From an uncultured Lachnospiraceae bacterium (lineage in GTDB: Bacteria > Bacillota > Clostridia > Lachnospirales > Lachnospiraceae): a stretch of DNA of 64,000 nt. Made by a program: the position numbers and the translations under genes. The stretch's first letter is position 1, and each line of letters begins with the position of its first letter. The notes under the pieces were generated by a model. That model did not search any database, was not told the origin of the DNA, and was given only the letters and a program-made list of their open reading frames with translations. The stretch lies in the NCBI GenBank assembly GCA_902781655.1, contig CACZJZ010000004.1, positions 1-64,000 on the forward strand, written 5' to 3'. This document shows, one piece after another, positions 57,070 through 64,000 of the stretch.

Positions 57070-58905
57070 TTATTCCACGGTCACGCTCTTTGCGAGATTC
57101 CGCGGCTTATCCACATCGCAGCCGCGGCTCACCGCGATATAATAGGCAAACTGCTGCAGCGGAATAATCGCAAGAGAATTGGTGAACCACCGGTTCGTGT
57201 TCGGAATATGAATGATATAATCCGCCGCCTTTTCAATCGCCGTATTGCCGACATTCGTCACCGCAAGCACAAATGCGCCGCGGCTCTTGACCTGCTCCAT
57301 ATTGCTGATGATTTTCTCATAGAGGTCCTCCTGTGTGGAGACTGCGGCCACCAGCGTGCCATCCTCAATCAGCGAAATAGTCCCATGCTTCAACTCACCT
57401 GCGGCATACGCCTCAGAATGAATGTAGCTGATTTCCTTCAGCTTCAAAGACCCCTCGAGAGAGATCGCATAATCCAGTCCTCTTCCGATAAAGAAGATAT
57501 CCTTCGCTGCAATATACCGGTTTGCAAAGCGCTGAATCGGCTCATGATTGTTGAGCAGCAGCTCGATCTGATCCGGAAGCCGGCGCAGATCCTCCAGCAT
57601 TCCCTGGAATGCCTCGTCTCCCAGCACACCGCGGACGCGGGCAAACTTCATCGCCAGAAGATACATCGCACAAAGCTGCGCACTGTATGCCTTGGTGGTC
57701 GCGACGGCGATCTCCGGTCCTGCCCACGTGTACATGACATGATCCGCCTCCCGGGCAATGGTACTTCCCACGACATTGACAATGCCGAGGACCCGGATCC
57801 CATTTTCCTTTGCAAGGCGCAGAGCGGCTAGCGTGTCCGCTGTCTCTCCGGACTGACTGACCACGATGAGCACGGAATGCTTCACAAAGATCGGATTGCG
57901 ATACCGGAATTCCGAAGCGAGATCGGTCTCCACCGGGATTCTGGCGAGACCCTCGATGACATACTTTCCGGTGACGCCGGCGTGATAGGCAGACCCGCAG
58001 GCGACAATGTAAATCTTCTCAATTTTCCGGATATCCTCATCGGACAGGCCCAGCTCGTCAATGACAATGTTTCCATCCTTGATGCGGGGAGAAATCGTGT
58101 CGCGGACCGTCTTCGGCTGCTCGTACATCTCCTTCAGCATGAAGTGATCATAGCCGCCCTTCTCCGCCGCGGAGGCATCCCAGTCGATGTGCGACTGCTC
58201 CACCGTGGTCGGCTCCTCATCGATTGTGAAGAATTCGATTTTATCCGGTGTCAGTTTTGAAATGATCTGATTGTCGATGTAATAGACATCCCGCGTATAT
58301 TTCAGCAGCGCGGTTGCGTCGCTCGCGGCAAAGCTGCCGATTCCGGATTTGCCGACGATCAACGGGCAGTCCTTGCGCACCGCCCAGACTTCATCCGGGT
58401 GATCGGCGAAGACGACGGCGATCGCATACGATCCCTCGAGACGGAGCATCGTATGCACGATGGCCTTCAGCGGATCGCGGCCGTACTTACCGTAGTACCA
58501 GTCCAGATTGTGCGCGATAACCTCAGTATCCGTGTCGGAGATAAACACATACCCCTTTTTCTCCATGCGCTGACGGAGCGGGATGTAGTTCTCGATGATG
58601 CCGTTCTGCACCACCGCAATGGTCTTGTCCTTGTTAAAGTGCGGATGCGCGTTGACATCGCTCGGCACGCCGTGCGTCGCCCAGCGTGTATGTCCGATCC
58701 CGGCAAAACCCGGCATGGTGGCGCCGCCCTTCGTGATATTTTCGAGCACATTCAGCCGCCCCACCGCCTTGGTGATATTGAGCTTTCCGCCGTCGTTGAC
58801 CGCCATGCCTGTCGAATCATAGCCACGGTATTCCAGCTTGGATAGTCCCTCCAGAATAATCGGAGATGCCTGTACTTTTCCTGTAAATCCAACAATACCA
58901 CACAT
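57070..58905 (-). CDS. glmS: Glutamine-fructose-6-phosphate aminotransferase
   Basis: This 611-residue enzyme makes glucosamine 6-phosphate, the first step to UDP-GlcNAc for peptidoglycan and surface polymers. The N-terminal glutaminase begins with Cys2 in CGIVGFTG, followed by YRGYDSTGMAV and GHTRWATHG. Two SIS domains follow (VACGSAYHAG, SQSGETADT, GRGLDYAISLEGSLKLKEISYI), and the end is DKPRNLAKSVTVE. Length is normal. Only 50 bp separate it from the upstream GT2 gene, leaving no room for a glmS ribozyme. GGGGAGG precedes the ATG. Confidence 0.97.
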   Translation of the reverse strand: MCGIVGFTGKVQASPIILEGLSKLEYRGYDSTGMAVNDGGKLNITKAVGRLNVLENITKGGATMPGFAGIGHTRWATHGVPSDVNAHPHFNKDKTIAVVQNGIIENYIPLRQRMEKKGYVFISDTDTEVIAHNLDWYYGKYGRDPLKAIVHTMLRLEGSYAIAVVFADHPDEVWAVRKDCPLIVGKSGIGSFAASDATALLKYTRDVYYIDNQIISKLTPDKIEFFTIDEEPTTVEQSHIDWDASAAEKGGYDHFMLKEMYEQPKTVRDTISPRIKDGNIVIDELGLSDEDIRKIEKIYIVACGSAYHAGVTGKYVIEGLARIPVETDLASEFRYRNPIFVKHSVLIVVSQSGETADTLAALRLAKENGIRVLGIVNVVGSTIAREADHVMYTWAGPEIAVATTKAYSAQLCAMYLLAMKFARVRGVLGDEAFQGMLEDLRRLPDQIELLLNNHEPIQRFANRYIAAKDIFFIGRGLDYAISLEGSLKLKEISYIHSEAYAAGELKHGTISLIEDGTLVAAVSTQEDLYEKIISNMEQVKSRGAFVLAVTNVGNTAIEKAADYIIHIPNTNRWFTNSLAIIPLQQFAYYIAVSRGCDVDKPRNLAKSVTVE

Positions 58906-58954
58906 ATCTGCCTCCCCGGGCCGGATCGCAGGCCCTCTGAACCTTGCTCTGTTC

Positions 58955-59914
58955 CTACTGCTTCTGCCCCGCCCAGTACGCGGGCGACATCGTCCACTTC
59001 CGTATGAGCGCTGCAGGCACCTTCCGATAATTTCGGCCCAGGCGGTACCCGATCAGGCGGAATCCGCACCGGACGACAAATCCCGGAATTGCCGCGCGCG
59101 CCCCCCGCTGCCGCAGAAGACCGATCACCCGGCTCACGTACTGACGGCCCTCCCCTTCTGAGGAGAGTCCGGCGAACACCTCCGGATGCTCCGTCTGCGA
59201 GACGCCCAGGTCAAAATTCCTGCGGAACTGCTGCCTCGCGGTGTAGTTATGAGAATGATACACCATTGCCTCCGCCCTGTAACAGATGCCGTATCCCGCC
59301 TTCACCGCATGGCCGGCATAAATCATGTCTTCATTGAAGACAGTGTGATTCACAAAACCACCCAGTCTTCGATAAATCGCGGTGTCATACATGGCACAGA
59401 CATTCGAGCAGAAATAGGTTTTGACACCGAGTGATTTCAGATCCGCCTCCCTCTTCACGCAGGACCGGTCCGGATAATTCAGCTCCCGGGAGATGCGCTC
59501 GTCCGGGCGGGCGTCTTCATCCGGCAGCTGCCTCGCGTAGCTCGCCGCAATATCCGGCGCCATGGCAAACCCTTTTGCCAGCTCCTCGATCAGATTCTGG
59601 CCGGCCGGCAGCGCATCCTGTGTCATGAAGACCAGATAATCTGCATCGGCACACAGGTCCGCGCCGAGCGCCCGCGTCCCGCCATGATCGAACTGGTTCG
59701 CCGGGATCTTCCGGGTGCAGATCGCCATCCCGCCGATCTCTGTGCCGATCGCCGCCTCCCGGAGCAGCCGCTCCAGCGGGGAGGAGCCGTCCGGATCGCA
59801 GGTGTCAAGCAGCAAAGCCCGGCGCACCGGAAGCGACTGCTCCGCCAGACGGCGGAGCGATTCCGTCAGTCTTCCTGTCGGATGATAAGTTGGAATGATC
59901 ACATCAATTATCAT
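58955..59914 (-). CDS. GT2 glycosyltransferase, rhamnosyltransferase-like
   Basis: This 319-residue protein has IDVIIPTYHPTGRL, DTCDPDGSSP, and the FMTQDALP Asp motif that binds the metal-nucleotide. YDTAIYRRLGGFVNHTVFNEDM holds the likely catalytic acid ED. It has no strong membrane anchor. It most likely adds a deoxysugar in cell-surface polysaccharide. The ATG at 59914 begins the conserved strand; the ribosome binding site is weak. It lies between LCP and glmS on the same strand. Confidence 0.88.
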   Translation of the reverse strand: MIIDVIIPTYHPTGRLTESLRRLAEQSLPVRRALLLDTCDPDGSSPLERLLREAAIGTEIGGMAICTRKIPANQFDHGGTRALGADLCADADYLVFMTQDALPAGQNLIEELAKGFAMAPDIAASYARQLPDEDARPDERISRELNYPDRSCVKREADLKSLGVKTYFCSNVCAMYDTAIYRRLGGFVNHTVFNEDMIYAGHAVKAGYGICYRAEAMVYHSHNYTARQQFRRNFDLGVSQTEHPEVFAGLSSEGEGRQYVSRVIGLLRQRGARAAIPGFVVRCGFRLIGYRLGRNYRKVPAALIRKWTMSPAYWAGQKQ

Positions 59915-60012
59915 TTGATTCTCGTGTCCGCCGTCTTTCCATGAAATTCCGGTCGCACTATACAGCAAGGGAGCCCCGGCGGGCTCCCTTGCCAGAAATT
60001 GCATCCAAATCA

Positions 60013-61614
60013 TCAGCCGACTCCGGCTGTATCCCCTGCCACCTTGTCACTGATTGTCTGGACCTGCGAAGATACCTGATAATTGTCATCTCCGAAGAGG
60101 AACTGATGCAGCCAGGACACATTCTTGTCAAGATCTCTTGGAATGACGCAGCTCTGTCCGACGCCGCCGATCTGCACATTTCCGGTCGTGCGCAGCTCCT
60201 CTGTCGGGAAGCCTCCCTGATCGACAATGTTGTACTTGCTGATATTGGTCAGCAGCGGAATGATGTCGTCCGTGAGGTCGAGGGACGTATAAATCTCACT
60301 GAACACATCCGTCGCCGCCTGCGACAGCGCGGAAGGATCCATCGTCTTGGCCTTTTCCATCGCCGCCATCAGCACCTCCCGCTGCCGCTCCGTACGCTTG
60401 AAGTCATCCCCCGCCGTGTATCGGATGCGGCAGTAAGCTGTCGCCTGCAGCCCGTTCAGATGGTCCGTGCCCGTTCCGGTGACTTCCTCGTACGGATACC
60501 CCAGCTCCTGCGACATCGTCAGCTGATAGCTGTTCAGATGCGGCAGCTCCGAATCGTCCACATCGATATCCACACCGCCGACATCGTCGATCACGTCTGT
60601 CAGCCCCTGGAACCCGATTGTGACAAAATCCGTGATGTTCATATCCAGATTCTGATTCAGCACGCTGATCGCCTGCTCCGGACCGCCCTTGGCGTACGCC
60701 GCGTTGACCTTCGTATAGTCCGGTTTGGACTCTGTCCCTGTGTTGAGGTACGTATCGCGGTATACCGAGACAAGCTTGATATCCCCCGTGCTGTTATTGA
60801 TCGAAGCGATCATGATCGTGTCGCTCCGGTTGTCTCCCTTTGCCAGGTTCTTGTCGCGGGAATCCACACCGAACAGCGCGAGATTGGTGTATCCGCTCAT
60901 ACTTCCCGACTCGGTCTCCTGCACGACATTGTCATTCATATCCGCCGTGAGCTGCTTGTCGTCCAATGTGACCTTGCCGGATTTCGTCGCCTTGCTTGTG
61001 AACCAGAGCACGCCGAGGACCAGGACGAGCACCACCGCTTCCACGGCAAACAGCACCACTCTCGTCTTTTTCTTCTTTCCCCGGCCGCCCGCGGCGCCTC
61101 TTCCGGTGCTCCGCCGCGCCGGCTGGCGATAAGCGGATCCTGTATTCCGCCCGGTGCTCCGCGAAGCGGACTGCCTTCCGCCCCGCTTTGCCGAAGCGGT
61201 TCCGCCCGTTCTGCCGGAACCGCCCCTTGTCCCGCGGCCGCTCACGCCGCGTCCGCTATATCCATCTGCGTACGCATCGTAGGAGTCGTCGTAGCGGTCG
61301 TCCGCGTACCGGTCATCGTACCCATCATCCGCGTACCGGTCTTCATATCCGTCGCCATACCCATCGTCCGGGTATCCGCCGTCATGCCGATCATCCGCAT
61401 ACCGGTCTTCATATCCATCGCCTGCGTACCGGTCGTCATATCTATCATCAGCGTACCGATCATCCGCATATCCGCCATCATACTCATCGTCTGCGTACCG
61501 GTCATCCGCATATCCATCCTCATACTCCCTGGATGAACTGCCCCGGCGCGACCTGGCGTAATCCTGATAATCGTCGTAATCCTGATACCTGTCATCTCTG
61601 CGGTTTCGAGCCAT
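60013..61614 (-). CDS. LytR-CpsA-Psr (LCP) family protein with Asp/Tyr-rich N-terminal tail
   Basis: This 533-residue protein has a cytoplasmic tail of about 110 residues made of repeated YADDRYDD-like units, then a Gly/Arg/Ser basic stretch, one membrane helix (about residues 180-202) and an outside LCP domain. The LCP domain shows FGVDSRDKN, DNRSDTIMIASI, SVYRDTYL, GGVDIDVDD and RTERQREVL. LCP enzymes attach polymers from lipid carriers to peptidoglycan or proteins. GGAGAG precedes the ATG at 61614. The repeated acidic tail is unusually long for the family. The gene has its own strong promoter. Confidence 0.92.
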   Translation of the reverse strand: MARNRRDDRYQDYDDYQDYARSRRGSSSREYEDGYADDRYADDEYDGGYADDRYADDRYDDRYAGDGYEDRYADDRHDGGYPDDGYGDGYEDRYADDGYDDRYADDRYDDSYDAYADGYSGRGVSGRGTRGGSGRTGGTASAKRGGRQSASRSTGRNTGSAYRQPARRSTGRGAAGGRGKKKKTRVVLFAVEAVVLVLVLGVLWFTSKATKSGKVTLDDKQLTADMNDNVVQETESGSMSGYTNLALFGVDSRDKNLAKGDNRSDTIMIASINNSTGDIKLVSVYRDTYLNTGTESKPDYTKVNAAYAKGGPEQAISVLNQNLDMNITDFVTIGFQGLTDVIDDVGGVDIDVDDSELPHLNSYQLTMSQELGYPYEEVTGTGTDHLNGLQATAYCRIRYTAGDDFKRTERQREVLMAAMEKAKTMDPSALSQAATDVFSEIYTSLDLTDDIIPLLTNISKYNIVDQGGFPTEELRTTGNVQIGGVGQSCVIPRDLDKNVSWLHQFLFGDDNYQVSSQVQTISDKVAGDTAGVG

Positions 61615-61676
61615 ATCACTCTCCACACAGCCGCCACTCCTGTCGGCTATGACCCTGAAAACTCCATAACTGCGTC

Positions 61677-61705
61677 ATTATTGCATACTTTGCTGCCAGT
61701 GTCAA
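61677..61705 (-). promoter_or_regulatory. Promoter of the LCP gene
   Basis: Perfect TTGACA (61700-61705, minus strand) and AATAAT (61677-61682) with a 17-nt spacer, about 60 nt before the start codon. Confidence 0.7.
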
Positions 61706-61759
61706 AAGCCTGCATGGATAGGAAGCGGCGCGATGCACCACGAGAATGCGAATGCAGCT

Positions 61760-63169
61760 TCAATATGCGTTCTTGTTCACAAATCCCTTGAAAATCGTCA
61801 GAAACAGAATCTTGAAGTCAAATCCGATACTCCAGTTTTCGATATAATAGAGATCGTACTCGATGCGCTTTCGGATCGATGTGTCGCCGCGGTAGCCGTT
61901 GACCTGCGCCCAGCCCGTGATGCCGGGGCGGACCTGATGCTTCACCATGTACCGCGGAATCTCTTCCTTGAACTTTTCCACGAATTGCGGCCGCTCCGGG
62001 CGCGGTCCCACAAGGCTCATACTCCCCATCAGGACATTGAAGAACTGCGGCATCTCATCGATGCTCGTTTTCCGGAGAAACGCGCCGAATTTTGTCACGC
62101 GCGCGTCATGCCGCGTCGTCCAGCCCTTGCGCTCTTCCTCCTCTGTCTGCACGACCATCGTGCGGAACTTGTACATCATGAATGGCTTGCTGTGCAGCCC
62201 AATGCGCTCCTGCCGGTAAATGACCGGTCCCCTGCTGGTCAGCTTCGTGCCGATGGCCGCCGCCAGCATCACCGGTGAGAAAAGTACGATACAGAACAGA
62301 GAGCCGGCGATGTCAACCATCCGCTTGAGGAAAATATTCCAGCTGTTGGTGAGCGGGACATATCGGATATTGATGGTGGTCAGCCCCATCAGATCCTCCG
62401 TGTAAGGTCTGCTCGGAAACAGCGAGATATAATCCGGGATGAATTTTGTGTGCACGCCCGATTTCTCGCACTCCGCAACGATCTTCTCAAGCATCTGGTA
62501 ATCGTTCAGCGAGAGTGTGATCGCGATCTCGTCCAGCTTGTTCTCCGGAAGGATATACTGCAGGTTGGCGATGCTGCCGAGCACCCGCACGCCGCGGTAG
62601 GCCGTGCCGCGCGGCACATGGTCGTCCAAAATGCCATGGACCACGTACCCCCACTGCCCGTTTGCCAGAATGCGGTCGATATACGCCTCCGCCGCCCGCG
62701 AGTACCCGATACACAGGACATGCTTGAGATTCTTTCCGCTCCGCCTGACCCGGTACATGACCCATCGGAAGAAATAGTGCGCCGCACACGTGAGCAGAAT
62801 ATTGATGACGTAGAAGAACGCCAGAAACATCTTCGAGAAGTCGTTCATCTCGGTCAGGAAGAAGACCACGATGCAGCCGATCACGCCGATCGTGTTCGCA
62901 CGGATGATCTCGAAGAACTCATTCCGAATCCGCGTCACCCGCCTCGAGCTGTACAGATGGAACGTGGAATACAGCACCAGATACATCGGAATGATGAAAT
63001 AGAGCGCGGCAAAATACGTCCTGGCAGGATAGGCTGTCAGGCCGGGCGTAGTTGTCGCGAGCGGCGTCATGAACTTGAGGAACCAGGCGAGAGCATAGCT
63101 GAGGGCGACAAGCGTGCCGTCCATCACGATATGCAGCCGGTTGAGATAGACCTGATTGTCCTTGATCAT
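61760..63169 (-). CDS. Polyprenyl-phosphate sugar phosphotransferase (undecaprenyl-phosphate glycosylphosphotransferase)
   Basis: This 469-residue protein has about four N-terminal membrane helices, a CoA-binding-like Rossmann domain ([15 protein letters not shown]) and a C-terminal bacterial sugar transferase domain: [39 protein letters not shown], and [24 protein letters not shown]. It loads the first sugar-phosphate on the lipid carrier to start exopolysaccharide assembly. The ATG at 63169 has AAGG at eight nt; a Met 16 codons upstream lacks a site. Confidence 0.93.
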   Translation of the reverse strand: MIKDNQVYLNRLHIVMDGTLVALSYALAWFLKFMTPLATTTPGLTAYPARTYFAALYFIIPMYLVLYSTFHLYSSRRVTRIRNEFFEIIRANTIGVIGCIVVFFLTEMNDFSKMFLAFFYVINILLTCAAHYFFRWVMYRVRRSGKNLKHVLCIGYSRAAEAYIDRILANGQWGYVVHGILDDHVPRGTAYRGVRVLGSIANLQYILPENKLDEIAITLSLNDYQMLEKIVAECEKSGVHTKFIPDYISLFPSRPYTEDLMGLTTINIRYVPLTNSWNIFLKRMVDIAGSLFCIVLFSPVMLAAAIGTKLTSRGPVIYRQERIGLHSKPFMMYKFRTMVVQTEEEERKGWTTRHDARVTKFGAFLRKTSIDEMPQFFNVLMGSMSLVGPRPERPQFVEKFKEEIPRYMVKHQVRPGITGWAQVNGYRGDTSIRKRIEYDLYYIENWSIGFDFKILFLTIFKGFVNKNAY

Positions 63170-63245
63170 TCTGTTGCCTTTGACAGAGAGCAGAGGCCTC
63201 CGGCTGTCTTCTGACATTCCGGCGGGACCGGTCTGCTGTCTGCGA

Positions 63246-64000
63246 TTACTTCTGTTTCAGCCTTCTTCCGAGATTCCCCCAGAGCGCGAGCTGAATCCGG
63301 AAATAGTTGGGAAGATGCCGCACACGGAAGGGCACCTTTCCGCCTAGATACAGCGGGTGAAGCAGCGGCTTTTCCTGCTCTCCGCCGGCTTCCTCCTCCA
63401 CCATCAGCCCGGCCTCCTCCATGAGGGGCCGTTTCTCCGGAGAATCATACCGCCGCATGAGATCCTCATATTTCGCAAGCTCAATCAGATATGCGCCGCG
63501 GGCATAGCCGCTGTCATAGGACTCGCCGAGATCCTTTTGTGTGAAGTAGCGGCGCTTCACAGCGGCGCCGAACGCGGTCAGCGGCCAGTTGAGTCCCCTC
63601 TGGAGCGCCGGCATATTTTTCCACAGCAGATAGCGGTTGTTGCCGCTGGTGCAGATTTCCTTAAACGGGTTGTGCCGCGATCCGCTCGCCGCGCTTCCCA
63701 CATGATACACGACCGCCGACGGTTCATACCAGTTCACGTACCCGTAAATCCGCGCACGCCAGCCGATGTCCACATCCTCCAGATAGCAGTAATGGCGCTC
63801 GTCAAAATATCCGATTTCCCCGAAGACGCTCATCCGGTAGATTGCCGCAGCGGCACAGCACGAAAACACCGCCGACGGCCTGTTGTACGTCTCTGCCGGT
63901 CTTCCCTTGCCGCGGGCAAAGGCCCAGCCGAGCGCGCAGTATTCATCGCCCGCGTCGTCGATCACGCCATGGTCCGCGTAGGACAGCAGTTTTGCCTGCA
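63246..64000 (-). CDS. GT2 glycosyltransferase, 5' end beyond window
   Basis: The frame is open through the last base, so the N-terminus is missing. About 250 C-terminal residues are seen. AVFSCCAAAAIYRMSVFGEIGYFDERHYCYLEDVDIGWRARIYGY-type sequence holds the catalytic ED motif of rhamnosyl-type GT2 enzymes. An acidic stretch (EEEAGGEQEK) and a basic C-terminal segment follow. It belongs with the sugar phosphotransferase 76 bp downstream in an exopolysaccharide locus that continues past the window. Confidence 0.9.
   Translation of the reverse strand, partial: QAKLLSYADHGVIDDAGDEYCALGWAFARGKGRPAETYNRPSAVFSCCAAAAIYRMSVFGEIGYFDERHYCYLEDVDIGWRARIYGYVNWYEPSAVVYHVGSAASGSRHNPFKEICTSGNNRYLLWKNMPALQRGLNWPLTAFGAAVKRRYFTQKDLGESYDSGYARGAYLIELAKYEDLMRRYDSPEKRPLMEEAGLMVEEEAGGEQEKPLLHPLYLGGKVPFRVRHLPNYFRIQLALWGNLGRRLKQK

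Noticed and set aside
58906-58954. glmS ribozyme upstream of glmS
   Set aside because: Only about 50 bp separate glmS from the preceding gene, too short for the ribozyme, and no matching core is visible.
61270-61520. Possible CRISPR array in repeated DNA
   Set aside because: Units are short, contiguous and in frame with the Asp/Tyr repeats of the LCP protein; there are no unique spacers.
59941-61536. Plus-strand open frame over the LCP gene
   Set aside because: The repeated tail of the LCP gene creates an artificial His/Arg/Ile repeat on the other strand.

Overview
This 64-kb window has high GC overall. Its gene families (a DUF3793 protein, a clostridial-type short flavodoxin, the MurT/GatD pair, two-subunit iron-sulfur serine dehydratase, XpaC/TelA, many glycoside hydrolases, DUF6044 and DUF6077 membrane proteins, AGGAGG-type ribosome binding sites) point to an anaerobic gut-type member of the Bacillota, class Clostridia, most likely Lachnospiraceae. 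That placement is inferred from family content. No rRNA, tRNA or CRISPR array was seen.

Layout. 1-1586 is a mobile-element graveyard: the 3' end of an IS30-type transposase gene, a run of strong hairpins and short repeated motifs. 1587-2990 is an iron-type cluster: DUF3793 protein, flavodoxin and a broken DtxR-family regulator. 3164-9675 carries housekeeping genes on the minus strand (enolase, a phosphoesterase, HflX, a CE2-like esterase, YfbR, TelA), continuing into an XpaC-like protein and a small unknown protein. 11282-13767 holds a GH27 alpha-galactosidase and a secreted beta-helix protein. rarA and an Rpn nuclease follow in convergent orientation.

16424-30368 is the most distinctive block, a long minus-strand array for building and acyl-modifying a surface polymer. 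In transcription order it has a MATE exporter, an FkbH-like protein, an MBOAT acyltransferase, an AlgJ/DHHW-type protein, an acyl carrier protein, a second MBOAT, a GT2 glycosyltransferase, DUF6044 and DUF6077 polytopic proteins and an FAD oxidoreductase. The FkbH/ACP/MBOAT/AlgJ combination suggests that an unusual acyl group, possibly glyceryl, is loaded on the carrier protein and passed across the membrane to a glycan.

30384-33210 encodes a P1 peptidase and L-serine dehydratase. 33419-39953 is an MMPL exporter with a giant heptad-repeat lipoprotein, which carries a one-base frameshift here, and a divergent TetR regulator with two matching operators. 40015-42278 encodes the MurT/GatD peptidoglycan amidation enzyme. 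Next come an aldo/keto reductase with ferredoxin-type clusters and a small membrane protein. 44164-50313 is a visibly lower-GC xyloside-use island (GH39, sugar ABC transporter, AraC regulator).

50398-56040 is a second sugar island: an MFS carrier, GH20 hexosaminidase, ROK kinase and GPH symporter. The divergent region between the last two holds four direct repeats at an exact 23-bp period and a perfect 15-bp palindrome. 56368-64000 carries a small alarmone synthetase, glmS and the start of another exopolysaccharide locus (GT2, LCP ligase with an Asp/Tyr-rich tail, polyprenyl phosphate sugar transferase, and a GT2 cut by the window edge).
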